64,000 nucleotides of DNA from Alphaproteobacteria bacterium (GTDB lineage Bacteria; Pseudomonadota; Alphaproteobacteria; Micavibrionales; UBA2020), in assembly GCA_025934695.1 (NCBI GenBank), contig JAICWS010000001.1, positions 897,301 to 961,300 on the forward strand, in the 5' to 3' direction. Below are positions 38,529-48,200 of the stretch, in pieces. The notes under the pieces are model-generated. The model was not told the origin of the DNA and did not search any database. It saw only the letters and a list, made by a program, of their open reading frames with translations. The translations under genes were made by a program, and so were the position numbers. The number at the start of each line of letters is the position of its first letter. Positions within the stretch are counted from its first letter, which is position 1.

Positions 38529-39422
38529 ATGAATACATACTCTGAAAATCCCCCGGATACGCCGCGCAACCGCGGCAATTACGAAGCCCCGCATATGTCC
38601 CCCGTCATGCCGGAAGAGGATGCCCGCACGATCCTCCTGAACCGCGTGTCGTGGAGCGCCGTCTTTTCGGGCGTGTTCCTGTCGCTGGCCGTCCAGCTGG
38701 TGCTGAACCTGCTGGGCGTCGGCATCGGCGCCGCCACGCTCAATCCCGTCGAAGGCACCAGCCCCTCGGCCTCGAGCCTGTCGATCGGCGCGCTGGCCTG
38801 GTGGATTGTGTCCGGCATCATCGCCGCCTTCATCGGCGGTTTCGCCGCGGGCCGCACCTCGGGCGAGCCGCGCGAATCCTCTGCCGCCTGGCACGGGCTA
38901 ACATCCTGGGCGGCGGCGCTGATCTGCCTTGTCGCCATCATCACGATGGGCGCAGGCTCGATCATCGGCGGCACGCTTAATCTCGCGGGCCTGACCGGCG
39001 GATCTTATGCCGCGGCGAACAAGAATGCGACCGGCAGCGCCCTCAGCGGCATTCTGCCCGGCGCGGGCGGCGGCACGGCGGCTGCCAACAACGCGTCGAA
39101 CACCACGACGAATACCGTATCGTCGGCCTATAACATCATGAACGCGAACCCGGCCGAAGCCGACCAGGCGCGCGAACAGGCGGCGCAACAGCTGGCCCGC
39201 ACGAAAGGCATTTCGATCGACGATGCCCGCGCGCAGGTCCGCAACGACGAAGCGAACGTCCGCCAGGCGGCCGATACGACGGCGAAAAGCGTCTCGCGCG
39301 GCTCGCTTCTGGCGACCTTCGCCCTGATCCTCGGCGCCATCGCCGCCTGGGTCGGCGGACGCCTGGGCGCGGTCAAGCCGACCGTGACCAGCTATCGCCT
39401 GCGGCAGGAACAGCTGCACTAA
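38529..39422 (+). CDS. Membrane protein of the 'PhnA-like' type
   Basis: 297 residues. Helices: 'VSWSAVFSGVFLSLAVQLVL' (about 38-60), 'SIGALAWWIVSGIIAAFIGG' (about 84-107), 'LTSWAAALICLVAIITMGAG' (about 123-145) and a C-terminal one 'GSLLATFALILGAIAAWVGG'. Between the third and fourth is a Gly/Ala/Asn-rich loop and a charged helix 'AREQAAQQLARTKGISIDDA'. Many alphaproteobacteria carry this protein under the name PhnA-like, without known activity. A strong terminator follows at 39438. Confidence 0.65.
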   Translation: MNTYSENPPDTPRNRGNYEAPHMSPVMPEEDARTILLNRVSWSAVFSGVFLSLAVQLVLNLLGVGIGAATLNPVEGTSPSASSLSIGALAWWIVSGIIAAFIGGFAAGRTSGEPRESSAAWHGLTSWAAALICLVAIITMGAGSIIGGTLNLAGLTGGSYAAANKNATGSALSGILPGAGGGTAAANNASNTTTNTVSSAYNIMNANPAEADQAREQAAQQLARTKGISIDDARAQVRNDEANVRQAADTTAKSVSRGSLLATFALILGAIAAWVGGRLGAVKPTVTSYRLRQEQLH

Positions 39423-39437
39423 AAATTGCGACCAAAG

Positions 39438-39476
39438 AAAAACCTCCTTCCGCTTGATGGCGGAAGGAGGTTTTTT
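39438..39476 (+). terminator. Rho-independent terminator
   Basis: AACCTCCTTCCGC (39441-39453) pairs perfectly with GCGGAAGGAGGTT (39460-39472) around TTGATG, preceded by AAA and followed by a run of six T. It ends the membrane protein transcript on the plus strand. By symmetry it may also serve the minus-strand gene ending at 39491. Confidence 0.93.
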
Positions 39477-39490
39477 GCTGGGAAGAAATT

Positions 39491-39751
39491 TCAGTGTTCG
39501 TACCTGTCCATCCTGTCGAGGTCTTCGCGCAGGATGTCGTAAACCGCGCGCGCACGGTGGTTCATGGGCCGCTGCATCATGGTGCCCATATAATCCTCGT
39601 CATCCAGCCAGGCATGGGCCTGGAGGACTTCGTCGCGCGTCGCGCCGGTGTCCTGGATCGCGATGATAAGATCATCATTGATCGGACCCAGCACGTGACG
39701 GATGTCGTGACCCGTCACCGTTCCATTTGGTTGATGTTCAATGGAATTCAT
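39491..39751 (-). CDS. Small acidic unknown protein
   Basis: 86 residues from ATG at 39751 with GGGGAGGG 5 bases upstream; the open frame upstream has no site and looks non-coding. It contains 'GHDIRHVLGPINDDLIIAIQ' and 'TRDEVLQAHAWLDDEDYMG', and ends 'YDILREDLDRMDRYEH'. It reads as a compact helical cytosolic protein. I do not know the family. It is divergent from the host-attachment gene. Confidence 0.6.
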   Translation of the reverse strand: MNSIEHQPNGTVTGHDIRHVLGPINDDLIIAIQDTGATRDEVLQAHAWLDDEDYMGTMMQRPMNHRARAVYDILREDLDRMDRYEH

Positions 39752-39930
39752 GACAACCCTCCCCGTCAAGCATGACGAAATAGCTGATTTTAATGAAAAA
39801 TCAGTCTTCACTATAATCCAACACGCTATTCTGAAAATAGTTCCAAAGGGGTGGAACCCGGTCATCAGGCTTTCGTAGGTCTCAAAAGACCATACAGGCA
39901 CGTCCCGAATGGCAAAGGAGGGATTGCATC

Positions 39931-40341
39931 ATGAGACCGGAACAACAACAACGAATGGCGAAGCCGAACGCGCCGCCGGAAAATGCCAAACACTGGATCG
40001 TGGTGGCCGACCACAAGCGCGCCAAGGTTTACGAGAAGACCCGCCGGGGCATCGAGCCCGTCGCGGACAAGCATGCCTGCTGCTCCGAACCCTTCCCTGA
40101 AGAAGGAACGGGCCGCGAAGAGGTATTCTTAAGCGAACTGGCCAAATGGCTGGACACCGCCGAGCGCGAGGAAGCTTTCGACCGGCTGCTGCTGATCGCG
40201 CCGCCGGCCGCGCTGTCGCAAATCTGCGAACTGATGGGCGAAGGCGAAAACACGCGCATCTGCGAAGCGCTCGACAATGACGTCGAGAAGCTGACTGATG
40301 ATGAAGTGGAAGACCATCTGACGGAAGTGGTTTGGCATTAA
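39931..40341 (+). CDS. Host attachment protein family (PF10116-like)
   Basis: 136 residues, with AAGGAGGG 9 bases before the ATG. 'KHWIVVADHKRAKVYEKTRR' opens the domain, 'FLSELAKWLDTAEREEAFDR' and 'LLLIAPPAALSQICELMGEG' form the middle, and 'LTDDEVEDHLTEVVW' the end. These match the alphaproteobacterial 'required for attachment to host cells' family, related in fold to eRF1/baeRF domains. The last 120 bases recur with about 92% identity at 49119-49240, downstream of the large protease gene. It is intact here. Confidence 0.78.
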   Translation: MRPEQQQRMAKPNAPPENAKHWIVVADHKRAKVYEKTRRGIEPVADKHACCSEPFPEEGTGREEVFLSELAKWLDTAEREEAFDRLLLIAPPAALSQICELMGEGENTRICEALDNDVEKLTDDEVEDHLTEVVWH

Positions 40342-40360
40342 ACCGGATTTGATAAGCGTA

Positions 40361-40388
40361 TGCCGCGGAACTCCAAGGTTCAGCGGCA
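40361..40388. terminator. Hairpin between convergent genes
   Basis: TGCCGC (40361-40366) pairs with GCGGCA (40383-40388), and an inner GAAC/GTTC extends the stem. It separates the host-attachment gene from the large protease gene. A related GC-rich stretch follows the duplicated gene end at 49253-49280. Confidence 0.45.
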
Positions 40389-40398
40389 ATTCGCACGT

Positions 40399-43300
40399 TT
40401 AAACGATCAGGCTGCCTTGCGCGATCATCGTGTCGAGATCAAGGCCCGCACCGTGCTCAATCTTCGCGATGTTGATCCAGCCACTGCCATCCGGATTGAC
40501 GGCGAGTAAGGCGATGTTACCCGTGTGCGTCAAGTCCAGGAAGTTGCCAAGATTGGTTCCCGAGGGGTTGACAGTGTCGATGATGTCCTTGATGTCGATA
40601 ACGTCTGAATGCCCACCATTGGCCGAGAAGTTCTTGATGGTTTCGACGCCAGTAAATGCAGTCGAGTCCTTGAACAAGAAGGTGTCAGAGCCATTCCCGC
40701 CACCGACAAGATCGTTTCCGCCTCCGCCGTAAATGAGGTTCGTACCGCTGCCGGCGGTAATGACGTCATCGCCTAGCCCGCCCATGATCGTGTCATTCCC
40801 ATTGCCATCCTTCAGCACATCGCCGGCATTGTTTGCAGTCATCGTGTTGTCGAGGTTGTTGCCAAAGCCGGTGAGCGAGGTGCTGCCGGTGAAAGTGAGG
40901 CTTTCGATGCCATTCGCAGCCATGCGGAAATCGACGCTCGCGATGACGCTGTTGTGGCCCGCATGTTCAATAATGACGTCGTTTGAATTGTTGACGTAGA
41001 TCGTGTCGTCCCCAGTCCCGCCGATAACAGTATCGACGCCGCTGTTCGTCACCACGGTATCGCCCTGATTGTTGCAAGTGGCCGTAAGGTTTCCAGTGCC
41101 AGTGAACACAAGATCATGGACGTTCTGCGAAAGGGTGAAGCTGACGCTGGAAATTATCGTGTCGGCAACATGCTGGTTATTTTCGATGACGACGTCCTGC
41201 GTGCTGTTGACGTAGAAGGTGTCGTTCCCGCCGCCGCCGATCATCGTGTCCACGCCAGTTCCGGCATATGCGGTGTCATTGCCGGGGCCAAGGTAAACGG
41301 TATCCGTCCCCCCACCGCACTGGACGACGTCGTTGCCTTGCAGCGTGAAAATACTGTGGTCGGTATTCGAAGTGTCGTCGATATTGTCATTGCCGCTCGT
41401 GCCGACAATGGCGTTGGCCGGCGCGGTGATATTGAGCGTCGCGATTGCCGATGACGTATCGCCGTCTGTGTCCGCCACCGTGTAGCTAAAGCTGTCTTCG
41501 CCCACGAACCAGGCCGGGATAGCCGCCGCGAAATCGCCATTGGAAGCGAGCTGCACCTGGAAGCCGTCTGCCGTGAGCGCGGCAGTGCCGACGAGATGGA
41601 GGGGATCGCCATCCGGATCGAAGGCCGCGCCGCTGCCGTTATTCGCCAGCACGTTGCCGGTCACAGGCTGGCCGTATGGAGTAGCAATCGTCTCGTTATA
41701 GACGACAGGCTCGCCGCCGGTCACCCGCACCTGCACAGTGGCGGAAGATGACGCGCCATCGCTGTCGAGAACCGAATAGTTAAAGGTATCGGAGCCCGTG
41801 AAGCCTGCGGCTGGCGTATAAATAAACGTGCCGTCTGAATTGATGATGACGCTGCCGCCATTCGCCGTGGTGAAGCTTGCGGCTTGCGCACCGGCCAGAT
41901 CACCGTCCGGGTCAGATGCAGCGCCGAAGCCGTTATCGGCCAGCAGATTGCCCGAGAGGGTGGAATCATGCTGCATAGTAAAGGAGCCGTCCTCGGCAAT
42001 GGGCAGGTCCTGCGCGATGTTAACCGTCATGGTCGCCGTCGCAGCGCCGCCGAAGCCATCGAGCGCCGTGTAGTTGAAGGTATCGGCGCCGAAGAACCCG
42101 GCATTGGGCGTATAGGTGAAATCGCCATTCGCGGCTATCGTCACGCTGCCGTTGGCCGTGGCGAAAGTGCCAGCCTGGGCTGTAAGCACATCGCCATCGG
42201 AATCGAAAGCAGCGCCGTGACCGTTGTCGGCGAGGACGTTGCCTGTGAAAGCAGCGTTTTCGGCAATGCTGAAACCCGCGTTTTGAGCAACAGGAAGACC
42301 CTGCGCCACGCCGATGTTGATGTTTGCAGTGGCCGTCTCGCCTTCCTGATCAGACAGGGAGTAAGCGAAGCTGTCAGAACCGAAGAACCCAACGGCTGGT
42401 GTATAAGTGAAATCGCCATTTGCGGCAAGTGCAACGGTGCCCCCATGCGCGGTCGTGAAGGTCCCGGCTGTCACGCCAGCAAGATCGTTGTCAGGGTCGG
42501 ATGCCGCGCCGAAGCCGTTGTCGACGAGGACATTGCCTGTGAGCGTGCCGTTCTCGGCCAAGGTAAAGCTGCCGTTTTCCGCAAGGGGCATGTCGGGAGT
42601 GACCGCAATTGTGATAGTCGCGGAGCCCGACTCGCCCTGGGCATCGAGCGCGGTGTAGGTGAAATTATCGGTACCATGGAAGCCGGCGGCGGGCGTGTAG
42701 TTGAAGTCGCCGTTGCCGGAGATTTCAACCGTGCCGCCATGGGCGGTCGTAAACACGCCCGTTTGCGCCCCTACAAGGTCACCGTCCGGGTCGCTCGTCG
42801 CGCCATGGCCGTTGTCGGCCAGCACGTTGCCGGTCAGGACATTGTTCTCCGACAGGGTAAAGCTGCCGTCCTTCGCCGCGGGCGTATCCGGCGTGATGCC
42901 GACCGTGATGGTCGCAGTTGAGGATGCGTCCTGCGGATCAAGTGCCATATAGGTGAAGCTGTCCGTGCCGTGTTGTTCCGCCTGCGGGGTATAGGTAAAG
43001 CTGCCGTCCGCCGCGATGACAACCGTACCGCCGTTCGCTGTTGCAAACGTACCGGCCATTGCCGTCACGGTATCGCCGTCCGGATCAGTCGTAGCGCCGT
43101 GGCCATTATCGGCGAGAACGTTTCCGGTAAGCGTACCGTTTTCGTCCATAGTAAAGCTTCCGTTTTCGGCAATCGGCGCTTCATTGCCGCCGCCGCTTCC
43201 ATTGTTGATAACAACGGAAAGAATATGTCCTGTGGAGTCTATCGTGTATGTAGCCGTTGACGCGGGGGATGAAGAAGGCCCAAGCGAGGCGAAATGGATG

Positions 43301-46300
43301 TCGATGGTCTCATTTTGGCCGGTATTGCTGTCGAAGAATCCGCTTATCGTGACAGGATCGCTCAAAACCAGGTCGTCGCCGACCCGCGACATGCTGATCT
43401 GTTGCGGCGTGATGTTCGGATCGTCATACTGGATCGTGTCATGGTTCGCATCGTATCCGACGATTGAGACATGGCCGGTTCCGTTGATTTCGAATGTGTT
43501 GTATCCCGCTGGATCGGCATAGACAGTCGTATTTCCGCTGCCGAGCACGAAGTCATTATTGCCGGTTCCGCCGTGAATCGTGTCATTCCCGGCGCCTGCA
43601 TAAATCGTGTCGTCTCCGGAGCCTCCGTAAATCGTCTCATTTCCCGAGCCGGCGTAAATAGTATCGGTCCCGCCGCCGGCGTGAATAGTGTCGTTCCCCG
43701 AGCCACCAAAGTACGTATCGTCGCCATCGCCAAGATACGTCGCGTTATCGAGCGAATTTGCATGGATCGTATCGTTGCCGCCGAGCGTATCCAGCTCTCC
43801 GGCAAAATTCGCAGACATCGTATATCCGTCATCTCCCCATGTCAGATGTACGAGGGCGTGAGGATCGGTGGTGCCGGAGAAAACCGTCCCGCTGGATTGA
43901 ATGACGCCTCGGGTGCCGGAATACTGTTCATCAGCGGTAGCAAAGTTCAGTACCAGGCCATTTAAGCCGTTGGTGTCGTAGAGATCCAGCGTACCGTGAT
44001 TCGTAATCGTGTACTGAACGTGCGTTACCACGCCGGAAGAGACGCTGATCGCCGTCTGCGTCACGTCGCCGAGTTGAATACTGCTGTCGAGATCGATAGT
44101 GTCCTGATAATTGACTATGCTGCTTGAGGTGTGAAATGTAAACGTATCTTCACCGCCGCTATAACCCAATATCACCGCTGTTTGAAACCCTCCCTCGTTC
44201 ACGTTGACGGTGTCGTTGCCGGTCCCCGCGAAAAAGGTGATTTGGCTTGTCGCTATGGAGCCAATGTAAGATTGAAACCCCTGGAAATACTGGTAACTCT
44301 CTGGGATCGTGGTGATGTTAACTGTATCGTTGCCGTTGGTGCCGTATATCCACGGCATATAGCCGGGTTGCCCGTCTATGATGTTGTCGTTCGTCGTCAA
44401 ATGGTAATAGCCGTCAACCCCATCAATCGTTTGGCTTGCGCCGTCTTGCAAGGTCACGTTGGCTGTTGTCGAAAACACGCCCGACGTCGCGTTACTGGAA
44501 GTTGACTGGGTTATATTAACGGTCGCGTTATCTTGCAGTTGATTGTATATATAGGCGGGTATTTCGTAGCTTGATTGATATGTCGATGTTGCAGGATCGA
44601 CTAAGATCGAACATCCATTAATGATATTGGCGGGGTCGATATTAATGAAATGTTCACTATCAACGGTCGTAACGTAGTTGCCTCCACCGTTGAAAACATC
44701 GTGTGTGACAGGGTCATAAACGCCTCCACCAAGCGCGATTTGATCTGTTCCGCCATTGCCATCTATGGTATGGATCACTGCGTGGCCGCCGAGATATGCA
44801 TTGAAAGAGTCGTCGCCTGAGGTCAGGATGAAGTTTTGGACATTACTGAACGAGTCTTCTCCGACATCCGCATTGTCCGTCAACGGGTCCACATATCCAA
44901 TGTCCGCGCTGTACATGCTCACAACCACTCCGGTGATCCCCGGAGCGGACATGTGACTGTAGTCCAGGGTGTTCTCGCCCAGACCGCCGTCGATCGTCAT
45001 CGCATGTGTGCTGTCGAAACCGCCGGAAAAGCTGAATGTGTCGTCTAAGTTTGAGCCGTTGACGACTTGGATTGAATTTAGCGTATCGGTCCCGAGGTCC
45101 CCATGCGAACCGCTAATGGTTCCTTTTTCGACCGTCATGGCGCCGTTATTCCACGAGAAGGCAATCCCTTCGGACAGCTTGGAATAGTCGAGCGTATTTA
45201 CACCGCCTCCGCCCGTATAGGTGTCGTTGCCGGTACTGCCGAAGAACGTATTCGATTGCGTGCCGTTTATGTCGCCAACGATCGTGTCGTTGTATGCCGA
45301 GCCTTCGACATTTTGGAAGTTGCTGATCGAGTCCTGAAGGGGGCCAGATGGACCGGCAGATACAGCGCTGGAGTTCAGGCGTACAAATCCCTGGTCGAGG
45401 TCGATGGTCACCCCGGCGGTGTTGCTTAATCCGGCATAGGAGATGGTGTTGGGATTGTTGCCATCCCCGCCCCCGGTAAGCGTCCGGCCGCCGACAACTT
45501 GGTTGAGGTCGAATTCATCGCCGCCGTCCGCGGAGCCGTGGAGGTTTCCAAAGTTGATGAATTCGGCAATGTAAGTGTTGCCGACCCACACTTTGTCGGC
45601 GGTCTGAATCTGCTGCACGGGGCAGTTGTTTATATTCACGCCGGCAAAGGAATCCGCCACCTCGGCCTGGAGCAGACTGAGATCTGTGGACATGTCCTGA
45701 TAGTGGATTGGACCGGTAAGGTCGGGCGAAGAGACCAACGAAACGTTGTTGCCTGGATCGTAATGCTGGGCGTAAACGGCATCTATCTGATAAAGGGTAG
45801 TGTTGGTTTCACCGCTAGAATCGGAAACGACCGCCGTGTTCGTGGACTTGCCTACGAGAGCAGATGCAGTGTCGCCCTGGCCCATCGCGATGATGTACGT
45901 ATCAAAGCCGTCATCGGTGCTACCGGTGATATTGCCGCTTTGATCTGTTATCGCATCACCGCCGCAAACGATTTGGTTGGTGCCATTGCCAGCCATCATG
46001 ATGTCGTTGTCGGCTCCGCCGATAAGTACGTCGTTGTCGGCATTGCTCGCTGGCTTCAGTCTATTCGGGTCATTTGGGTCATTTGGGTCAACGGTTGTAT
46101 AGCCGTGATCCCCGTCGTACAGGGAACCGTCGCCGAAAATAAAATCATTTCCCTTGCCGCCCCAAAGAGTATTTCCCCAATCGTTTCCGATGAGGACATC
46201 TCCTTGATCTGTGCCTACTGCATCCTGAATGATGGTGTGGTAAGCAATGGCGACGTTGCCATGGTCTACGCCGCCGCTGTCGAAGGAGACCGTTCCCCCG

Positions 46301-47493
46301 GCACCGTTACTCCCGATCGAGCTGAAATGCCCCTGACGCAGGTCGATTTCCGCATCGCCGCTGTATCCGCTGGCATTAATGCTATTGTGGTTACCGCCGC
46401 CATCCCAGATCGTGTAGAGGAACGGCTGACTCTTATCGGCTCCGAACGCCTGGATGACTCCGCTGACGGTTCCTCCGGTGTAAATGGTGCCGTCTTCGGA
46501 GCGAGTTGAGTAGTTTCTTCCATACAGAGATTGAAGGGCCGCAATGTCATACAGTTGCAGACCAGTAGCATGAACCGTCGGCACGTCAGGAGACGTAGTA
46601 GTGCCGCTTTCCGTCATGATGGTGTATTTCTGGGTATTGTACGGACCATAGCTTGGATCAGTGGGCGCATGAAGAAGGCCGACGGCGTGCGCCAATTCAT
46701 GCAGTGTGACTTCTGCAAGATCGCTGCCGGGAGCTATTGATGCCGAAGGGGCGGTAAAAGCGGGGTTGCTGTAAAAGACGTCGCCCTGAAAACCAGATGG
46801 CACACCTACGGCCACACGAACAACATCACCGGAGGGAGGAAGAGTACCGAACGATAAAACAGAGTGCCCATCGGCATCCGGTGGTGCGATGCTATATGTA
46901 CCGGGGCCAGTTCCTAATGAGTATTGACTCGTCGTGTTCGTAGTTGGATCGTAGACAAAAACACCTTCAATGGGTACTTGGTTCGCATCGAAACCCAAAT
47001 TGAACGAGTTCGAGGCACTTGGAGAAATGACGTGATTGTACACATACATTTCCTGAAGTGCCGCATGAACTGGAGGAACAGTCGTGCCAGCGGCATTTGA
47101 TTGCTGAAGGTTGTCTGTCGGCAGCGCCCCATCGAGGGTTGCGTTCGAGACAAAAATGTCGCTTACCGCTGAGCTCGATAACTCGAACTGAATGTTAGCG
47201 ACATCCGAAAAGGAATCTCTGAAGTGGACATCAGAAAAGCCCAGTGCAGAAGCTGAGGTGCCTGATAGCAGATAGTTTATGAAGGTCTGCTGGTCCGGCG
47301 TGAGGATATTCGCTGGCGCATGAGAAATCAGCTGCGAATAGAACGGCACAAAGCCGCCAAACGCATCCACACCATTATTAAAGAAATAGCCCGGTGGCCC
47401 GTTCTGGTCCGTAAGCATGCTGTAAAGGATGGGAGAGTTCGTCGCCCAGCCCAAGGAAGGGTCCGTCAATTGCAGCGGATCAAAGGTACTCAT
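40399..47493 (-). CDS. Giant secreted serralysin-type RTX metalloprotease with Ig-like repeats
   Basis: 2,364 residues. The N-terminal part holds the zinc motif 'LHELAHAVGLLH' (His265, His269, His275 in HExxHxxGxxH) and a Met-turn 'YTIMTES' (Met293), as in M10 serralysins. RTX-type nonapeptides follow from about 430 ('DVLIGNDWGNTLWGGKGNDF'). A long beta-rich region comes next (about 560-1300), then another RTX block ('SGNDTIHAGGGTDTIYAGSG'), six Ig/cadherin-like repeats of about 98 residues (1440-2027), a third RTX block and a type I secretion C-terminus ('LDLTHTGNIALLAVNPDGSG', ending 'LIV'). Exported by a TolC-linked ABC transporter not seen here. Codon use in the N-terminal half is AT-richer than neighbours. 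Confidence 0.9.
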   Translation of the reverse strand: MSTFDPLQLTDPSLGWATNSPILYSMLTDQNGPPGYFFNNGVDAFGGFVPFYSQLISHAPANILTPDQQTFINYLLSGTSASALGFSDVHFRDSFSDVANIQFELSSSAVSDIFVSNATLDGALPTDNLQQSNAAGTTVPPVHAALQEMYVYNHVISPSASNSFNLGFDANQVPIEGVFVYDPTTNTTSQYSLGTGPGTYSIAPPDADGHSVLSFGTLPPSGDVVRVAVGVPSGFQGDVFYSNPAFTAPSASIAPGSDLAEVTLHELAHAVGLLHAPTDPSYGPYNTQKYTIMTESGTTTSPDVPTVHATGLQLYDIAALQSLYGRNYSTRSEDGTIYTGGTVSGVIQAFGADKSQPFLYTIWDGGGNHNSINASGYSGDAEIDLRQGHFSSIGSNGAGGTVSFDSGGVDHGNVAIAYHTIIQDAVGTDQGDVLIGNDWGNTLWGGKGNDFIFGDGSLYDGDHGYTTVDPNDPNDPNRLKPASNADNDVLIGGADNDIMMAGNGTNQIVCGGDAITDQSGNITGSTDDGFDTYIIAMGQGDTASALVGKSTNTAVVSDSSGETNTTLYQIDAVYAQHYDPGNNVSLVSSPDLTGPIHYQDMSTDLSLLQAEVADSFAGVNINNCPVQQIQTADKVWVGNTYIAEFINFGNLHGSADGGDEFDLNQVVGGRTLTGGGDGNNPNTISYAGLSNTAGVTIDLDQGFVRLNSSAVSAGPSGPLQDSISNFQNVEGSAYNDTIVGDINGTQSNTFFGSTGNDTYTGGGGVNTLDYSKLSEGIAFSWNNGAMTVEKGTISGSHGDLGTDTLNSIQVVNGSNLDDTFSFSGGFDSTHAMTIDGGLGENTLDYSHMSAPGITGVVVSMYSADIGYVDPLTDNADVGEDSFSNVQNFILTSGDDSFNAYLGGHAVIHTIDGNGGTDQIALGGGVYDPVTHDVFNGGGNYVTTVDSEHFINIDPANIINGCSILVDPATSTYQSSYEIPAYIYNQLQDNATVNITQSTSSNATSGVFSTTANVTLQDGASQTIDGVDGYYHLTTNDNIIDGQPGYMPWIYGTNGNDTVNITTIPESYQYFQGFQSYIGSIATSQITFFAGTGNDTVNVNEGGFQTAVILGYSGGEDTFTFHTSSSIVNYQDTIDLDSSIQLGDVTQTAISVSSGVVTHVQYTITNHGTLDLYDTNGLNGLVLNFATADEQYSGTRGVIQSSGTVFSGTTDPHALVHLTWGDDGYTMSANFAGELDTLGGNDTIHANSLDNATYLGDGDDTYFGGSGNDTIHAGGGTDTIYAGSGNETIYGGSGDDTIYAGAGNDTIHGGTGNNDFVLGSGNTTVYADPAGYNTFEINGTGHVSIVGYDANHDTIQYDDPNITPQQISMSRVGDDLVLSDPVTISGFFDSNTGQNETIDIHFASLGPSSSPASTATYTIDSTGHILSVVINNGSGGGNEAPIAENGSFTMDENGTLTGNVLADNGHGATTDPDGDTVTAMAGTFATANGGTVVIAADGSFTYTPQAEQHGTDSFTYMALDPQDASSTATITVGITPDTPAAKDGSFTLSENNVLTGNVLADNGHGATSDPDGDLVGAQTGVFTTAHGGTVEISGNGDFNYTPAAGFHGTDNFTYTALDAQGESGSATITIAVTPDMPLAENGSFTLAENGTLTGNVLVDNGFGAASDPDNDLAGVTAGTFTTAHGGTVALAANGDFTYTPAVGFFGSDSFAYSLSDQEGETATANINIGVAQGLPVAQNAGFSIAENAAFTGNVLADNGHGAAFDSDGDVLTAQAGTFATANGSVTIAANGDFTYTPNAGFFGADTFNYTALDGFGGAATATMTVNIAQDLPIAEDGSFTMQHDSTLSGNLLADNGFGAASDPDGDLAGAQAASFTTANGGSVIINSDGTFIYTPAAGFTGSDTFNYSVLDSDGASSSATVQVRVTGGEPVVYNETIATPYGQPVTGNVLANNGSGAAFDPDGDPLHLVGTAALTADGFQVQLASNGDFAAAIPAWFVGEDSFSYTVADTDGDTSSAIATLNITAPANAIVGTSGNDNIDDTSNTDHSIFTLQGNDVVQCGGGTDTVYLGPGNDTAYAGTGVDTMIGGGGNDTFYVNSTQDVVIENNQHVADTIISSVSFTLSQNVHDLVFTGTGNLTATCNNQGDTVVTNSGVDTVIGGTGDDTIYVNNSNDVIIEHAGHNSVIASVDFRMAANGIESLTFTGSTSLTGFGNNLDNTMTANNAGDVLKDGNGNDTIMGGLGDDVITAGSGTNLIYGGGGNDLVGGGNGSDTFLFKDSTAFTGVETIKNFSANGGHSDVIDIKDIIDTVNPSGTNLGNFLDLTHTGNIALLAVNPDGSGWINIAKIEHGAGLDLDTMIAQGSLIV
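41413..43179 (-). repeat. Six tandem Ig/cadherin-like coding repeats
   Basis: Six units of about 294 bases in the large protease gene. Each encodes a variant of 'GSFTLAENGTLTGNVLADNG', 'ATSDPDGDL', 'ANGDFTYTPAAGFHGTDSF' and a final strand before '.P.AE.'. The first five are very alike; the sixth (nearest 41413) has diverged ('VVYNETIATPYGQPVTGNVL'). Such repeats lengthen the stalk of secreted adhesins and can change in number by recombination. Confidence 0.85.
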
Positions 47494-48200
47494 CGAGTTT
47501 CTCCTGGTTTTTTCAGATCACGTGGGAGAACAGGGTCACCCGTGCGTGGGCCAGGTTCTCCGTAATGAGGATCGAGACGTGCGCAAGCATCGGCGGTCTT
47601 CTGATTCCCACAAGCAAAATACTGCGGGAGATTCGAGAGTAAGTGTTCGAACGCGTCATCGAACGTTTTGAGATACTCCTCATCGTTATGCGGAACGATG
47701 AAAGCATATGCCCTGGGCGGGATATAAAAGCCTGGAACATATCTATGAGTAAGGTCTGGCGAAGATGAAGGATGCGCAAATTGAAGTGTTAAAGCAGCGA
47801 TATCGACAGCCTTGCCATTGATGATGTCGGATCTGCTCGACAAGTTATAAATCAACACAATTGCATTTGGCTTTAAAGAGTCAGCGTATTGCATTGCAGT
47901 TGCATCTTTAACCGTGATCCACGGTTGGGTTGCAAAGGCATTTCTCACGGCTTCCGTCGCGCCATCATTGGCTGTAGGCCGTTCGGGGGGTCTAATCGGG
48001 CCAGCAGGCCCATCAGGGACTACGATGATGGTGTCTATGCCTTTCAGTACCGCCGGATCGAAAATAGGCCAAAACTGCGATGCCCGCGCATTGTTGGAAA
48101 GCCAGCCGAAAACCAAAGTGACTGCGAAAAGCGCCGCCGCGATAGCGGGCGCTCGGAAGACAGATTTAGGATGCATGTGATTTCTACTCGTGAATGCCAC
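47490..48200 (-). CDS. Exported unknown protein coupled to the giant protease
   Basis: 236 residues from GTG at 48200 (GGAGG 4 bases upstream); ATG at 48176 is the alternative. A signal peptide or anchor ('FRAPAIAAALFAVTLVFGWL') is followed by 'GIDTIIVVPDGPAGPIRPPE', 'DSLKPNAIVLIYNLSSRSDI' and 'YVPGFYIPPRAYAFIVPHND', with two Cys near the C-terminus ('YFACGNQKTADACARL'). I do not know the family. Its stop overlaps the protease start (ATGA), so they are made together. A periplasmic chaperone or inhibitor is a guess. Confidence 0.68.
   Translation of the reverse strand: MAFTSRNHMHPKSVFRAPAIAAALFAVTLVFGWLSNNARASQFWPIFDPAVLKGIDTIIVVPDGPAGPIRPPERPTANDGATEAVRNAFATQPWITVKDATAMQYADSLKPNAIVLIYNLSSRSDIINGKAVDIAALTLQFAHPSSSPDLTHRYVPGFYIPPRAYAFIVPHNDEEYLKTFDDAFEHLLSNLPQYFACGNQKTADACARLDPHYGEPGPRTGDPVLPRDLKKPGETR

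Noticed and set aside
40399-47493. Repeats in 40-44 kb as a CRISPR or satellite array
   Set aside because: The periodic GGNGND and ~294-base units are in frame and encode RTX and Ig-like repeats of one protein.
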